A DNA stretch of 64,000 nt from Gossypium raimondii (taxonomy: Eukaryota > Streptophyta > Magnoliopsida > Malvales > Malvaceae): assembly GCF_025698545.1 (NCBI RefSeq), contig NC_068571.1, positions 52,547,733 through 52,611,732 on the forward strand. The letters are read 5' to 3'. Both the position numbers and the translations under genes were made by a program. Positions 12,431 through 23,522 of the stretch are shown piece after piece. The notes below the pieces were generated by a model. That model searched no databases. It saw only the letters and a list, made by a program, of their open reading frames with translations, and was not told the DNA's origin. Position 1 is the first letter of the stretch. Each line of letters starts with the position of its first letter.

Positions 12431-13071
12431 ACTTATTATTTAATCTAACATATAGAGACCAGCTTGTCATTTCTTAAATAAATAAAGTAAAATACAATCC
12501 ATAATACTTTTATCGCAAAATATTTGAATCTAAAATTCAAGTTACAATATTCCTTCTCTATGTGAATCCTAAATAATATTCGATTCTTCACTAACCCTTA
12601 CTATTTTTAGATGATTGTGTCTTCTTTCTTAAATTCCTTTCTTTTTTAGTTCAGGATTCAAAATTAATAATTTTCTAGTATGATACCATGAATAATTTAT
12701 ATGATATAACTTTGTTTGATGATTAATAATTCAAAAAACAATTTATTAAGATGAACAATTTGACAAAATAACTAAATTAATGTTTCAAATCTAAAATGCT
12801 TTGCTTAACCTACAAGTTAATGTTCTTACACAAATTTATATGTTATTTTGTCATAAAAACATTTATATGGTGAGTCATATTATTGACTACTTAATTTTGT
12901 CCCAAATATTTATATTTAATATATAATTTATTGTGTCAATAGTTTTTACTTGTTGGTTAACGCAGAGTGACTAGTAAAATTTATCTCAAATATTTAATTT
13001 ATCGTGTTAAGCCTTATTTTTTAGTTAAGATGGAAGATTCGAGTTTCAAGGACAAAATGGGTTTGTCAATA

Positions 13072-13097
13072 ACCTTAACCTTAACCTTAACCTTAAA
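13072..13097. repeat. (CCTTAA)n short tandem repeat
   Basis: Four hexamer copies. Not the plant telomere unit, which is CCCTAAA. Confidence 0.75.
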
Positions 13098-13206
13098 AAT
13101 TAAAAATCTTTTTAACTTTTATAAAATTATAAGTTAGTATAATTATAAAATTACACTTTAATCTTATAAAATCATCTAAAATAATTTTCGGTTTTGTTCA
13201 TGCAAG

Positions 13207-13231
13207 TATATATATATATATATATATATAT
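13207..13231. repeat. (TA)n microsatellite
   Basis: About 12 TA units. Confidence 0.85.
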
Positions 13232-13814
13232 TATGGTGTTTTAGAAAATATAATTTTTTAATTTTCAATTAATGTAATTTGACTAAATTTCCTTTATGGC
13301 AAGACATATTGTAAAAGTGGGTTAATGTTAAATTTTATATGGAAAAGGAAAAAGTATAAGATTCGACTGGTGGAATAAAAACAAAGCCATTAAATAGTGA
13401 AACCTAAGAGTAAAGGTTGGGCATTTATTTGGGGTCATAAAAAGAGACCCCACCTCACCCTCTACTATTATTATTATTATATTAAACAATTTTAGTACAC
13501 TCAATTTCTTTAATATCAAAATTTTGATTTAAACAATTTAAATTTAAATTCGATAATCTAAATTTAAAATAATTTAAATGTATAATTTTAAATTATCTAA
13601 ATTCATAATAATTCAAATAATAAATTTTAAATTGATCCGAACCGAAATGATGAAAGGTTAAAATCAAAGTTCAATTTTTCATAATTATTCCAAAACCACA
13701 TCAAAAGACTAGAAACATGATTTGGTCTAGTTTTTTTGCACGTCCAAAATCATCAAACGACCCCACGGTTGCGTGTTACAAGTGTTTAAAGGAAAAATGG
13801 GAAATATAAATTAA

Positions 13815-14200
13815 AATGGGCAAATTATATTTGATGTCACTAATATATTTATATTTCAAAAATTATAAAATAGTGATTAAATTATTCAAAAGTTTTCATT
13901 TGTATCATTGCGCTTTTAGGTTTTTATTTTTCAAAAGTCTACTTAGCGAGCTCCAAGTGGTGATTGGACGATCAATATGGTGGATCAACTCATCGGTAAG
14001 TGAAAAAACATACTTTTAGATCCAAGTTGATCGGACAGCCTATGTTGGAGATTGGAAAAGAAATTTATTTGGATTGTAATTCGCAGATCCGTGATGTTAA
14101 AAAGATGTTTCATGAAAAAAAAGCTTAACTATAAACGAGAAGAATAATGAAAACTTTTGATGGATGTAGAGAGTGCAAACATAAAATACTATACAACAAT
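13815..14200. mobile_element. Long-TIR MITE-like element (copy 1 of 4)
   Basis: Shares its interior (aagtggtgattgg..., atccaagttgatcgg, ttggattgtaattcgcag, gtttcatgaaaa) with the copy at 58540-58970, and in inverted orientation with copies at 29085 and 33430. The arms contain the 'aaaattataaaatagtgattaaattattcaaaagtttt' phrase characteristic of the family terminus. Confidence 0.5.
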
Positions 14201-15177
14201 AATTTTAATAACTTGATAATTTAAATAAAAACATTTAAATAATTTAATGATCAATTTATAATTTTTAAAATTAAATAATCAAAAGTAAAACTACCCATAA
14301 AACATAAAATAGTAAAAATCTTTCCTTGCTTTGCTTTGCTTCTTTCATAGACTAATATTATTTCATTCTATACTTGATAATTCTCACTATGGCCCACACT
14401 TGACTATGAACTGCAAAATAAATAAAAATAATAAAACTGCAAATTTTCTTAAAAAATTCATTAAGGATTTTGAGTATGTTGACTTTGGATTAAGTTCTTT
14501 GAACTGTACTTGGGAAAATCCTTTGCTAAGAAATTGAGTGTTTTGACTTTGGATTAAATTTTTAAGTGGTTAAAAAATAAGAAAAATCTAATCGAATTTG
14601 CTTAAAAATGGAACCCTACTTGAACATTAAAATTCTTTTCACCCAATTTATAAAACCAACCTAACATAAATCCTGATGATGAAATTGTGCACCCCCCAAA
14701 ATGTGAAGATTTTGTCCTCACCCAAAAGAGATGCATGAAAGAATCAAGAATCAACTATAAAACAGGGTTTCTTCTATCGCACTCAATACCAAAGTCTACG
14801 GAGATTACATCACTAACACTAAAATTTGGCAGACTATTGATTGCATTAACTTGCAAGGACCATAAAAGAGCATACATAAGCTCTAAAATTTTACAATATT
14901 TAATTACACTATTTTTTAGTACAAATAAAAAAGATTAGCAACTTGGATAATCATAATTAAAAATACTTAATAAAAAGCACAATATCAACCATTACAATAA
15001 TCCCCATTGCTTGCTTACCCTATACAAAAAAAAAAAAAGAGCTTAAGCTTCTTCTTTTTTAGAATTTTAAGATTTCTTCTTCTTCTTTTTAAACCTTTTT
15101 TAGAGGCTATATTCACAATGAAGAAACCTCAAAATAGATTAAAAGTTAATTTAAAAAAAAGGATTTTAGTTTCACTT
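14201..15177. other. Region 3' of the zinc-finger gene, no gene seen
   Basis: Includes the presumed 3' UTR of the minus-strand zinc-finger gene (just left of 15178). Short plus-strand open frames of 68-83 codons have no family signature. Confidence 0.5.
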
Positions 15178-16302
15178 TTAGTTTACCAAGTCCGAAACCC
15201 AATTCAAATCCGGACCTCCGGAAGATTGATCCGGGTTCACCCGCTCCAATGAATTTTCTTTACTCAGTTTCTCGAACATCTTTGCACGTAAATCACGTCC
15301 CGATTCGACCCGTTCCATTACCGGTTCTTCTTCACACGCTTTATCCCATGAATCCGGGTAGCTGATACCTGGACGGGTTAAGTTTCGGGTCGGAGTACTG
15401 GGTAAGCTGCAGAAACCGGGTCGGATCATTGCTGCTCTGGGGGATCCGAAACTGGAAGGTGACGAAGGGGAGCAACAGCCAACTTGGGTCTTCCAGGACT
15501 TGCCTTTTCCTAGCTGTAAGTTCCTTAAAGAGGTCACCATCTCGTTAATGGAAGCCGAACCGAGAGAACGGCTTAGCGACTGAGCCATCGGCGAGACCGG
15601 AGGTGAAGAGCAAGACTCGGCACGGGGACTAACCGGAGGTGAGCCAGAACCAGGTGAAGACCAAAACGTCAGCGTTTTACCACAAGGTGAACCGTCGTAA
15701 GTATCAGTAGAGCTTACGAGACGGAGCTGGTCAGGAGTATGAGCAAAGAAACAAACCCGACGACGACAACCCGACCCATCTTTACACGGTTGAGTCCGGT
15801 AACGAGCCGGGTGAAGCCAACACTCAAAAACCCCATGAGCGAACTCACATGAATCTCCTTTCCGGCAGTTCCCTTTACGAAAATCCGGGCATGCAGTACC
15901 CGAATAATGATACTTCCTCGGATCCCTCCGACGAGCTTTTTCACCGGGATGGGCGTACGGACACTCGGTCCAGTCATGAGACCGCCCACGAGCACACCTC
16001 CGGATTTTGAACTCGTACATCCTGAAATGGTCACAGGAATAAGCATCGACCGGTGAATCCGGACTATCCAAGCCCGGAAACTCGGAATCCAACTCAACAT
16101 CCGGGCCGTTCGATGGCAAATAACGTTGTAAAGCTGATAACGCTTCATGGAGGTAAAACGGGTTGCCGTTACTGTTCAAGTTGTTGTCGGTTGCATTGTA
16201 ATGGATAGGAGAGTAAACTACATCCGTCTGATCATCGTCAAGATCAGGCCAAGGTGGTACGTGGACGGTTGGATTTGGACGATGAGTTTCTCCAAGCATC
16301 AT
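15178..16302 (-). CDS. RR-TZF CCCH zinc-finger protein (AtTZF2/TZF3-like)
   Basis: Single-exon gene, 374 residues, and the intronless structure fits the plant RR-TZF family. An Arg-rich finger-like motif C-X5-H-X4-C-X3-H uses Cys103, His109, Cys114 and His118. The tandem zinc finger follows as C-X7-C-X5-C-X3-H (138, 146, 152, 156), a 16-residue linker, then C-X5-C-X4-C-X3-H (173, 179, 184, 188), an exact match to the plant-specific pattern. The N-terminus ([19 protein letters not shown]) and the C-terminus ([13 protein letters not shown]) fit the AtTZF2/TZF3 (OZF1/OZF2) branch. Such proteins bind AU-rich mRNA, join P-bodies or stress granules, and modulate ABA, jasmonate and salt responses. 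The region 200-330 is Ser/Pro-rich and probably disordered. It is more GC-rich than its surroundings. A G-box lies about 270 bp upstream. Confidence 0.95.
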   Translation of the reverse strand: MMLGETHRPNPTVHVPPWPDLDDDQTDVVYSPIHYNATDNNLNSNGNPFYLHEALSALQRYLPSNGPDVELDSEFPGLDSPDSPVDAYSCDHFRMYEFKIRRCARGRSHDWTECPYAHPGEKARRRDPRKYHYSGTACPDFRKGNCRKGDSCEFAHGVFECWLHPARYRTQPCKDGSGCRRRVCFFAHTPDQLRLVSSTDTYDGSPCGKTLTFWSSPGSGSPPVSPRAESCSSPPVSPMAQSLSRSLGSASINEMVTSLRNLQLGKGKSWKTQVGCCSPSSPSSFGSPRAAMIRPGFCSLPSTPTRNLTRPGISYPDSWDKACEEEPVMERVESGRDLRAKMFEKLSKENSLERVNPDQSSGGPDLNWVSDLVN

Positions 16303-19187
16303 TTTTTCTTTTTTGGCTTGTAAGATTTGTATAGGGAAATACCGGCAAGTTTTGGATGCTTATAAGCAGAAGCTGGGAGTGGAAAGTAAGGTTGTTTAAC
16401 TGTGGTTAGTTTTATATTAACCGTGGTTGGTTAAAAATCTAGGAGCTACTATAAATTATTTTTTTTAAAATGTGTCCACTTTCAACTGCGGTAAAAAATT
16501 ATCTAGGTGCGGGTAATGTTGGAGTTACTGCTTTGTTATTTAAGCCGACATGAATGTTCACTCGTTTGACCGCCACGTGTTGGATTCATTTTAATGCTGC
16601 CAATGAAAAATATATGTGAAAAGCCCTATACCAGAAATTAAATTACATTTTGTCTCTCTTATTCAAAATGAATAAATTAGTTTTTCTTTTAAAAATTTTA
16701 TTTACTTCTACCATTAAAAACGGGTGTGACAACAGAGTAATCAGACAGTTACATATGAAATGTCATTTGTACCTCATTTCAACATACATAAGCCAGTTTT
16801 TAATCGTTGAAATAGATGTGATTTTTAACAAAAATACCAATTTTCTTTTTAATGTAACATATAGGAACTGATTTGTTCATATTTTTAGTAGAGAAGGCAA
16901 AACATAATCCGATTCTTAGTATAAATGTCTCTATGATACTTTTACCAATAACTATAAAAAATATATAAAAGTAATTATTTTTATACACATTTTTTTGGTA
17001 AGAATAATAATATCAACTTACCTAAAATTCAATCAATATTCACAATTATGCTAATCTAAAAGTTACATTCTAAGAAAACACCTCATTTACAAATATATTT
17101 TTATGTTTTAAAAGAAATGAAATATAAATACTCTTTTGAAGGAATTTTCAATTCTACAAATACATTTTAAAAATTGGCACCTGTCATTAGTTTATATTTT
17201 CCAAATATAAAAAGTAATATCAGTAAGAATGTACCTTTAATAAATATAATTTTTGGTAAATTATATTTATCTAACAAGAAAAATATATATTTATAAAATT
17301 TTATTCATTAATTAGAATGGTAAAAGATTTGTATATATTCATCAATCTCGGATTTAATCGATGGTGACTCAATTTTATCTGAAGAAAAGCTTTGGAAAAT
17401 AATTAACTCGTAGTATTAAAATTATATATAATTAATGTATTATACCAATTCCATAAATTCTTTTATAATAATATAATAAAATATAAAAATAAAATAACCC
17501 CAAAGAAAAAGCATCAACAATAAACAAATCATATAAAATTTATAAAATGTGTTAATTATTTAGCATATTTTAATCAAATTAAAAAATAAAAACCGTAAAA
17601 TGGACGAGTGTAATTTTTACTGAAACGTGGCGGAAGTGCAGGGACATAGGTGTAGAGGAAAAAATAAGATGGTAGACCCCTAGGTTTCCAAAGGGATAAA
17701 GATGAAAAAAAATCCTTTTTTTCTTCACTTTTTTATTGAACTTTTTATTCCTTATTATTTAACAGTACAATTATAGTACAACCGAACATAATGATAAATG
17801 TCCATCTACTTATCTGACACCAAAATTAAAAACAAAATAAAATCTCAATCTCCTGTTTATTTATAATTAGTGTAAAAATAGCAATAATAGAAAAGTTAGA
17901 TATTATAGTATAAAATAAAAGGTAAATTAAATGCATCCAACACTGAAAAATAAAAATAATTAAAATATTATTTCACATCTAAAACCACTATTCTTTTTGC
18001 TAGATTAGATCACCCAAGTTGACCCTTTTGACTTGTCATCGATTTTTGAGTAAATTTTATTTTGATTATTTTCGGGTTTAAGTTAATTCGGAGTTGTTTT
18101 TGCTTAGGTTATTGGAGTTGGAAGTTTTTAAAATTTAATCAATTTAAGTTATTTTATCGAGTTTGTTTGAATTTGGGTCAATTAAAATTTAAATTAAATT
18201 GGATTAGAATCGACAGATTTAATTTGTGTGGTTTATGAAATAACTAATGTACACGACCAAAAATAGAAGAAAAACTTTCCGTATATAGAATTTTTGTTTG
18301 ATTTTGATATCTAAACTATTTATTTTCTTCTTAATTTGCTAAAAATTATTGACATCGAACTTTTGAGGATGAATTAGTACAAATTGAGAGTGCAGGTACC
18401 GAAACGTGATAAAAGGAAAAGTTGAAATACCAAAATGAAAAAAAGGAAGAATTCAATGGCCAAATCATAAATTAAAACCAAAGAAACTAAAAACATCTTT
18501 TCTAACGAATATGTTTTCATCATTAAGTCATATCCTTAAATGTTTGATAAATTAATTGAAAAAGAAAACTTTCAAAAATCTAATTTTTAAGTGTTTGATA
18601 ATTCTAACAAAATTTCACTTACATCAAACTTTTTTAAAAAAGTCATAAATATTAAGTTAATTTTATTTTAAAAATATATTCAAAATAAATTATCTTTTAT
18701 TAAAAATACATATTTAAATTATTATTCTAATTTTATCAAAATCTATCTAAAATAATATAAAATGTTATATCATTTTAAATCAATATTTATATTTAAGAAT
18801 TTGGATGTAAGTTCAGCCCTTAGAAATTTTTGTACTTAATTTTTAATTTAACAAACAATACCTTAAAAGATAAAAAAAGGGTAAAAGATACTTACCCATC
18901 GGGTTTAGTGCAATATACAATTACACCTAGAGTCTGCTTCCATGAAAGATTTGTAGAAGATATTTCATTTTTATCAAAGTATTTAAAATTCTAAAACTAA
19001 ATTTATTTGTTTGAATAAATAGATGGGAGAATTTCTAAATTTGTGAATAATTGCAAGATGAGATTTTAATAGCTTAATTTTCTTTTTTAATTTCGTGGAA
19101 AAAGGTGATTTTTTAAAATTTTCTTATAATTTTATTTAATTTAATATACATGATCGACTATAAGATTAAAAACTTAAACTTTAAAAT
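16303..19187. other. Promoter of the RR-TZF gene, then AT-rich intergenic DNA
   Basis: A TATA-like TTATAAG lies about 55-60 bp upstream of the start codon on the minus strand. Beyond about 16650 there is only AT-rich sequence. A short more GC-rich patch at 17625-17700 has no coding frame. Confidence 0.5.
16574..16579. promoter_or_regulatory. G-box (CACGTG) upstream of the RR-TZF gene
   Basis: Palindromic CACGTG inside 'cgccacgtgttgg', an ABRE-like context, about 272 bp upstream of the start codon. Consistent with ABA or bZIP/bHLH control of RR-TZF genes, but a single site is weak evidence. Confidence 0.45.
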
Positions 19188-19335
19188 TAGTTGAGTCTTA
19201 GTTCAATTGCCATGGACATTATTGTCAATGCAGGAGGATGTGAGTTCAAGTGTTTAAAAACGCATTATTTTCCTATTTAGGGGTTAGGAAGAAACTATAA
19301 ATAATTTTAAATATTATGTAAAAAAATACATATAT
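19188..19335 (+). mobile_element. tRNA-derived SINE-like copy, near full length
   Basis: Reads tRNA-like head with A-box-like 'cttagttcaattgccatgg', spacer 'caatgcaggaggatg', B-box-like 'tgagttcaagtg', then 'cgcattattttcctattta' and an A-rich tail. The best copy for defining the plus-strand consensus. Confidence 0.6.
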
Positions 19336-21329
19336 AATCGAAACATGAGATTATTCAAAAAAAAACTTAGACTTTAAAATCATTTGTACCCAATTCAAAT
19401 ATATATATATATATATATTAATTTACTCCAACAAGTTAACTTACTCCTATAGTGATCTCAATGAGATGTATTTACTAAGCACGTTAAAATAAATAAACAT
19501 CAATGTATACATGTGTTATTATTGAACTAATTTTTCCTATTTTGATTATTCATTTTCTAATTTTTATTATAAAATAATAAAAAATAAAAAAGTATTAAGG
19601 TAATATAAAATTTTAAAAATTTCATTTTGCGTTTTCAATACTAAATTTTTGACTTCGGCTCTAGACATATATTCAAATTCCACCAAAAGCAAATATTAAG
19701 ATTTCCTTAGTGGGTGATCATGTACATTCAAATGGTTCATCTTATCAGGCACCCAACAAGGTCCTTCCGCTCTATGAACTTGTCATCTCTTCAGGCATTC
19801 AAACTATCATTAGAGTTGGGAAACAACCTTCCCCCACCGAGGACTATACTCACCCATTGAGGAGTTTATCGCTTCATAGGCTGTTCCTGATAGAGTTAGC
19901 CTCCCTTAACAAAGCCTTAGCTTAATGATAAGGTTAATACCTTCGGAACTTTAAGATCTTAGGTTTGAGTCTTACTATGTGTAAACAATGTATGAGTCCT
20001 AGCTCTGTATATTTTTTTATTAATGTCTTACTACTAAATCTGGATAGATTATGATTATCGATCTAATTTTAAAAAAAAATTCCCTAAAATTTTAAAAAAA
20101 ATTTAATCCCAAAGCTTAATGTCACATTTTGTTACCGATCTCAATAGGTATGAGTAAAATTAAAATAGAAATTTGTATGCGTGCATGTTAACCTATGTTT
20201 TATACTAAAGACAACCCCAGATATATACAATAATTGAGGGATTATATTATAATATTACTAAATTTGGAATCTCAAACTTCTAAAAGCAGAAATCTCTTGA
20301 AGTATTAAGTATTACGTAAGGTTCCACCCCTGGAAAACAGTGACAGCTACAAAATTCCATTGTATAATATAATCCAAGAAACGAAACCCTAGAAAACAGT
20401 GACAATCAGCTTTATGTATGATTTAAGATAAGCCAATAATAATATTTTAAAAATAATTTGAATTAAATGAATTTGGAAACTTTAATCAAAATCAATTTAA
20501 TTGCTCACATAGATTTTTTATCAACCATTTTGATTTCATAAAAATATTGTGTGTTAAATCCTAGGAATTTTATTAATATATTTTTAAGGATAAATTTAGG
20601 TGGAAAATATACACAAAATTATTATATAAGCAAAGTTTTGATTAAAATGGTAAAATTTAAATTCAAATTTACTATAATTCACATAAAATATAAAATTGGA
20701 TAAGAAAATAGATGACATCGATTCAATCAACCTTTTAAATAACAATGTAAAATTATAGATAATTACCATTGTAATTATAAATAATTAATTCAAATAACAA
20801 TAATTAAAGCTAATCAATTATAGAGAAAAGGTTAATTGAAAATCAAAATACATTCATACCTAGAATAAAATAATGGATTAAAAAAGTAGATATGGAGATA
20901 ATTCATACACGATTAATATAAGATGAGACTCAAACATGAGATTTTAAAGTTCCAATGATCTTTAACTTTGCTATTAAGACTTCATTCGTAATTTAATTAA
21001 TATAAAAGAATTTGCAAATATAAATACAATTATAAGTACAACAAAAATCATAAATAATATATACTCGATCTACTAAAATTAGAATAAATTCAATACAAAA
21101 GATGATAAATTAAAATTATAATATATCTTGATAAGAATTCACACAATGATATTTACACAGAATAAACGTCAAATTCGACAACGGCATACACTACAAATGT
21201 TATTATATTTTAATATTTCAAAATTTTGTAAATTAGATGTTATTATAAAATTTAACTAATCTTTTAAAGTTTTATTAAAATGGATTTAGATTATTATATC
21301 TAATTATTTTAAAGGGCCATTGTCGGAAG
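19336..21329. other. Intergenic DNA with possible repeat fragments
   Basis: An (AT)n run lies at about 19399-19419. The segment 19700-20010 is less AT-rich, holds a 71-codon open frame without family match, and ends in a tRNA-like phrase (tagcttaatgataagg ... taggtttgagtc) that may be another SINE head. A 16-bp phrase around 'gaaaacagtgaca' occurs twice, near 20332 and 20392. Confidence 0.4.
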
Positions 21330-21545
21330 GAGAATATAGTCAAAGGAGAAATAAAAAAGAGTCAACGACAGTCACGTGAAGTCACGTTATCTAAAGCCAG
21401 AATCAGAAACAGGGTCCAAAAGGAAGAACAAATAAATAATTATAAAAATTACACGTGGCAAATCTTTAGAGAATCCTCTCCCGTTCGGACAAAACACCAT
21501 GTTCAGCTCGTGGTACGAGAAAAAATCCCTTTCCCGCTGGGATAC
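21330..21545. promoter_or_regulatory. Motif-rich island without an attached gene
   Basis: A 215-bp less AT-rich stretch with two G-box cores (tcacgtgaa near 21373 and acacgtggc near 21453) and W-box-like TTGAC cores on the minus strand (gtcaac near 21362). No coding frame adjoins it on either side. It may be a promoter remnant or an enhancer. Confidence 0.3.
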
Positions 21546-21830
21546 TTCTAAGTTTAGTCCTCCTACTATGTTAAAATTTTATATTTAAACCCTCTATTTT
21601 AATTTTACATAATTTTATAATATTATTAATAAATTCTAATGGTAACGTCATTAATTACTGGCATTAACACAATAACGTGAAATTAACAAATTCATATTTT
21701 TTTATACATTCTTACAATGCAACATTATCAGAAAAAGGATTTAAATTCGAATTTTGAAGATAGATACACATAAACTTTGAAAAACTAATCTTTATGAATC
21801 ATGAAGACAATTATAAAAGAGTACAAATTA
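21546..21830. mobile_element. MITE-like repeat fragment
   Basis: Begins 'agtttagtcctcctactatgttaaaattttatatttaaacc' and carries the 'taatggtaacgtcattaat' centre seen in related non-coding elements. The right end is not clear. Confidence 0.35.
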
Positions 21831-21879
21831 AATCTCAAATATTAACATAATAATAAAGGGAATTACAATTACACCCCAA

Positions 21880-22150
21880 CCTCAGTTTTTGCCACAATGA
21901 CCTGTTCATCTCGCATGGAAATGCAAACGGCCAAACTCCTTTTTACATGTACGGATGATCTCAACGTGTCCTTTTGTTAGTTGTGTTCTGTAAACAGTAT
22001 AACCGTACGCGTGGCCTTGGCTTGTCTTTTTCTTTGTAATAAGGGAGTTGAGAACAAAACGAACTCCCCGACATGTGTGAAACGACTCGTGGCATCATCT
22101 TCTTGTCTTCCCCTTCTTTTCCCTTTTTCTTATATCGAGATTCGTGTTTT
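21880..22150 (+). promoter_or_regulatory. Second motif-rich island, promoter or UTR-like
   Basis: Carries ACGTG-type cores (caacgtgtcc, tacgcgtggc, actcgtggc) and then a long C/T-rich tract (22095-22135) like a plant 5' leader. No downstream coding exon is visible before 23500. Confidence 0.3.
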
Positions 22151-23517
22151 GTCGGATTTTCAAGTTCTAAGCCTAAATATATACAATTTATAAAATGTGT
22201 TTTCATTCGTTTTTTTATATTTCATTTAAATTAAAGATTTAATCACTGTGTTTTAATTTTGTATGATTTGATTTATTATTAGTACTATATCTTAGTTTAA
22301 ATAAAGAACACATTTATCGATATGTATTAGGTGTAGTGATAAGATAATTATATTTCTAAAGAAAGAATACGTATTCAAACTCTAGAGACAGAAATAAATT
22401 TAGAGGTGCAAGGCCCTCAAATGAAAAAAGTTATATTTTAGTCCTCTAATAAATAGTAAAATTAAAAATTATCATGTGGTAATTTTACACTTTATCTTAA
22501 AAATGAAAAGATTTTTATTAAATCATAATACAAAATAATATTACATTTTAATCTCTTAACACCATTTAAAAATTCTGTTAAAAAGATTCTAAACTATGAG
22601 AATATTAGAATTTATTGATTGAGCCAACTTTGGTGACATTAGATTACACCATACTCATAAAATTTTAAAAATAGATGGAAGAATTAATCATGGCTTTAAT
22701 TAAAATAGTAAAATTATTTATTAAAAATCATAATATTTTTACTCCAAATTTCATTATATAATATCTATGAATTTATAAAAACAAAAGACTTTTAATTACT
22801 TTATAATTAAGTCGAATTTAATTAAAAGATGACACTAATTCAATCAATCTCGTAATATATAATTTATACATCTCTGCAATATGAGGTGCCACGTGATACT
22901 ATAATGCGGCTATCAAAATATATAATTCCATAAGCTTTCCCGACAGTTAATTTTCTCCTTTAAATTTTCAAAATTAGTTGGTGATAGTGATATAAAGCAA
23001 AAAATTTATTCCAAATGATTTTTTATTTTAAATGAAATATTGATTTATTGTACTATATTTTTCAAAATGATTATTCTATATTTTTAATTAGGTACAGTCG
23101 TAAATATATGTGTTTAATTATTTATTTTATATAATTAATATAAGTAATTATTTTTAAATAAAGAAAATATTTTTGGTGAATAAAATAAAATATTTTTAAA
23201 CCATAATTAAAGTAATTGTAAAATATAGAATAATTCTATTTGTACAATAATTTAAATCATAAATAAAGTAGTTTGAATAATATTTATATTGTAATATTAT
23301 AGTTAAAGTAATTATATGATATCAAAAAAGTAATTTAAAATAATAAGAAATGTAGTTCAATATTTATCTAACTTTATCTATTCAAATTTTTTATTTAGGG
23401 TCTGTTTGGAGACGAATGACTAATTGAATGAAAACGTAATTACTATCAACACTCTCATGTAATTACAAGGTATTTTAATTCACTAGACGCGTTTTGCTGA
23501 TAGCATGTAATTACATC
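22151..23517. other. AT-rich intergenic DNA, no gene seen
   Basis: The final 120 bp (23398-23517, 'gggtctgtttgg...') continues across the solo LTR at 26347, so the LTR landed inside an older, possibly MITE-like, sequence. Confidence 0.5.
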
Positions 23518-23522
23518 GTAAT

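Larger units (their letters stand above)
12431..13814. other. Intergenic DNA with simple repeats
   Basis: No gene seen. Holds a four-copy ccttaa tract at 13072-13097 and a (TA)n run at 13207-13231. Confidence 0.5.

Noticed and set aside
13072..13097. Telomere-like tract
   Set aside because: The unit is CCTTAA, not CCCTAAA, and only four copies are present.
15714..16148. 144-codon open frame on the minus strand
   Set aside because: It is a shifted-frame reading of the RR-TZF gene, which has exact zinc-finger spacing in its own frame.
19710..19925. 71-codon open frame (MGDHVHSNGSS type)
   Set aside because: Composition is plausible but no family is recognised and it runs into repeat-like sequence, so a transposon fragment is more likely than a gene.
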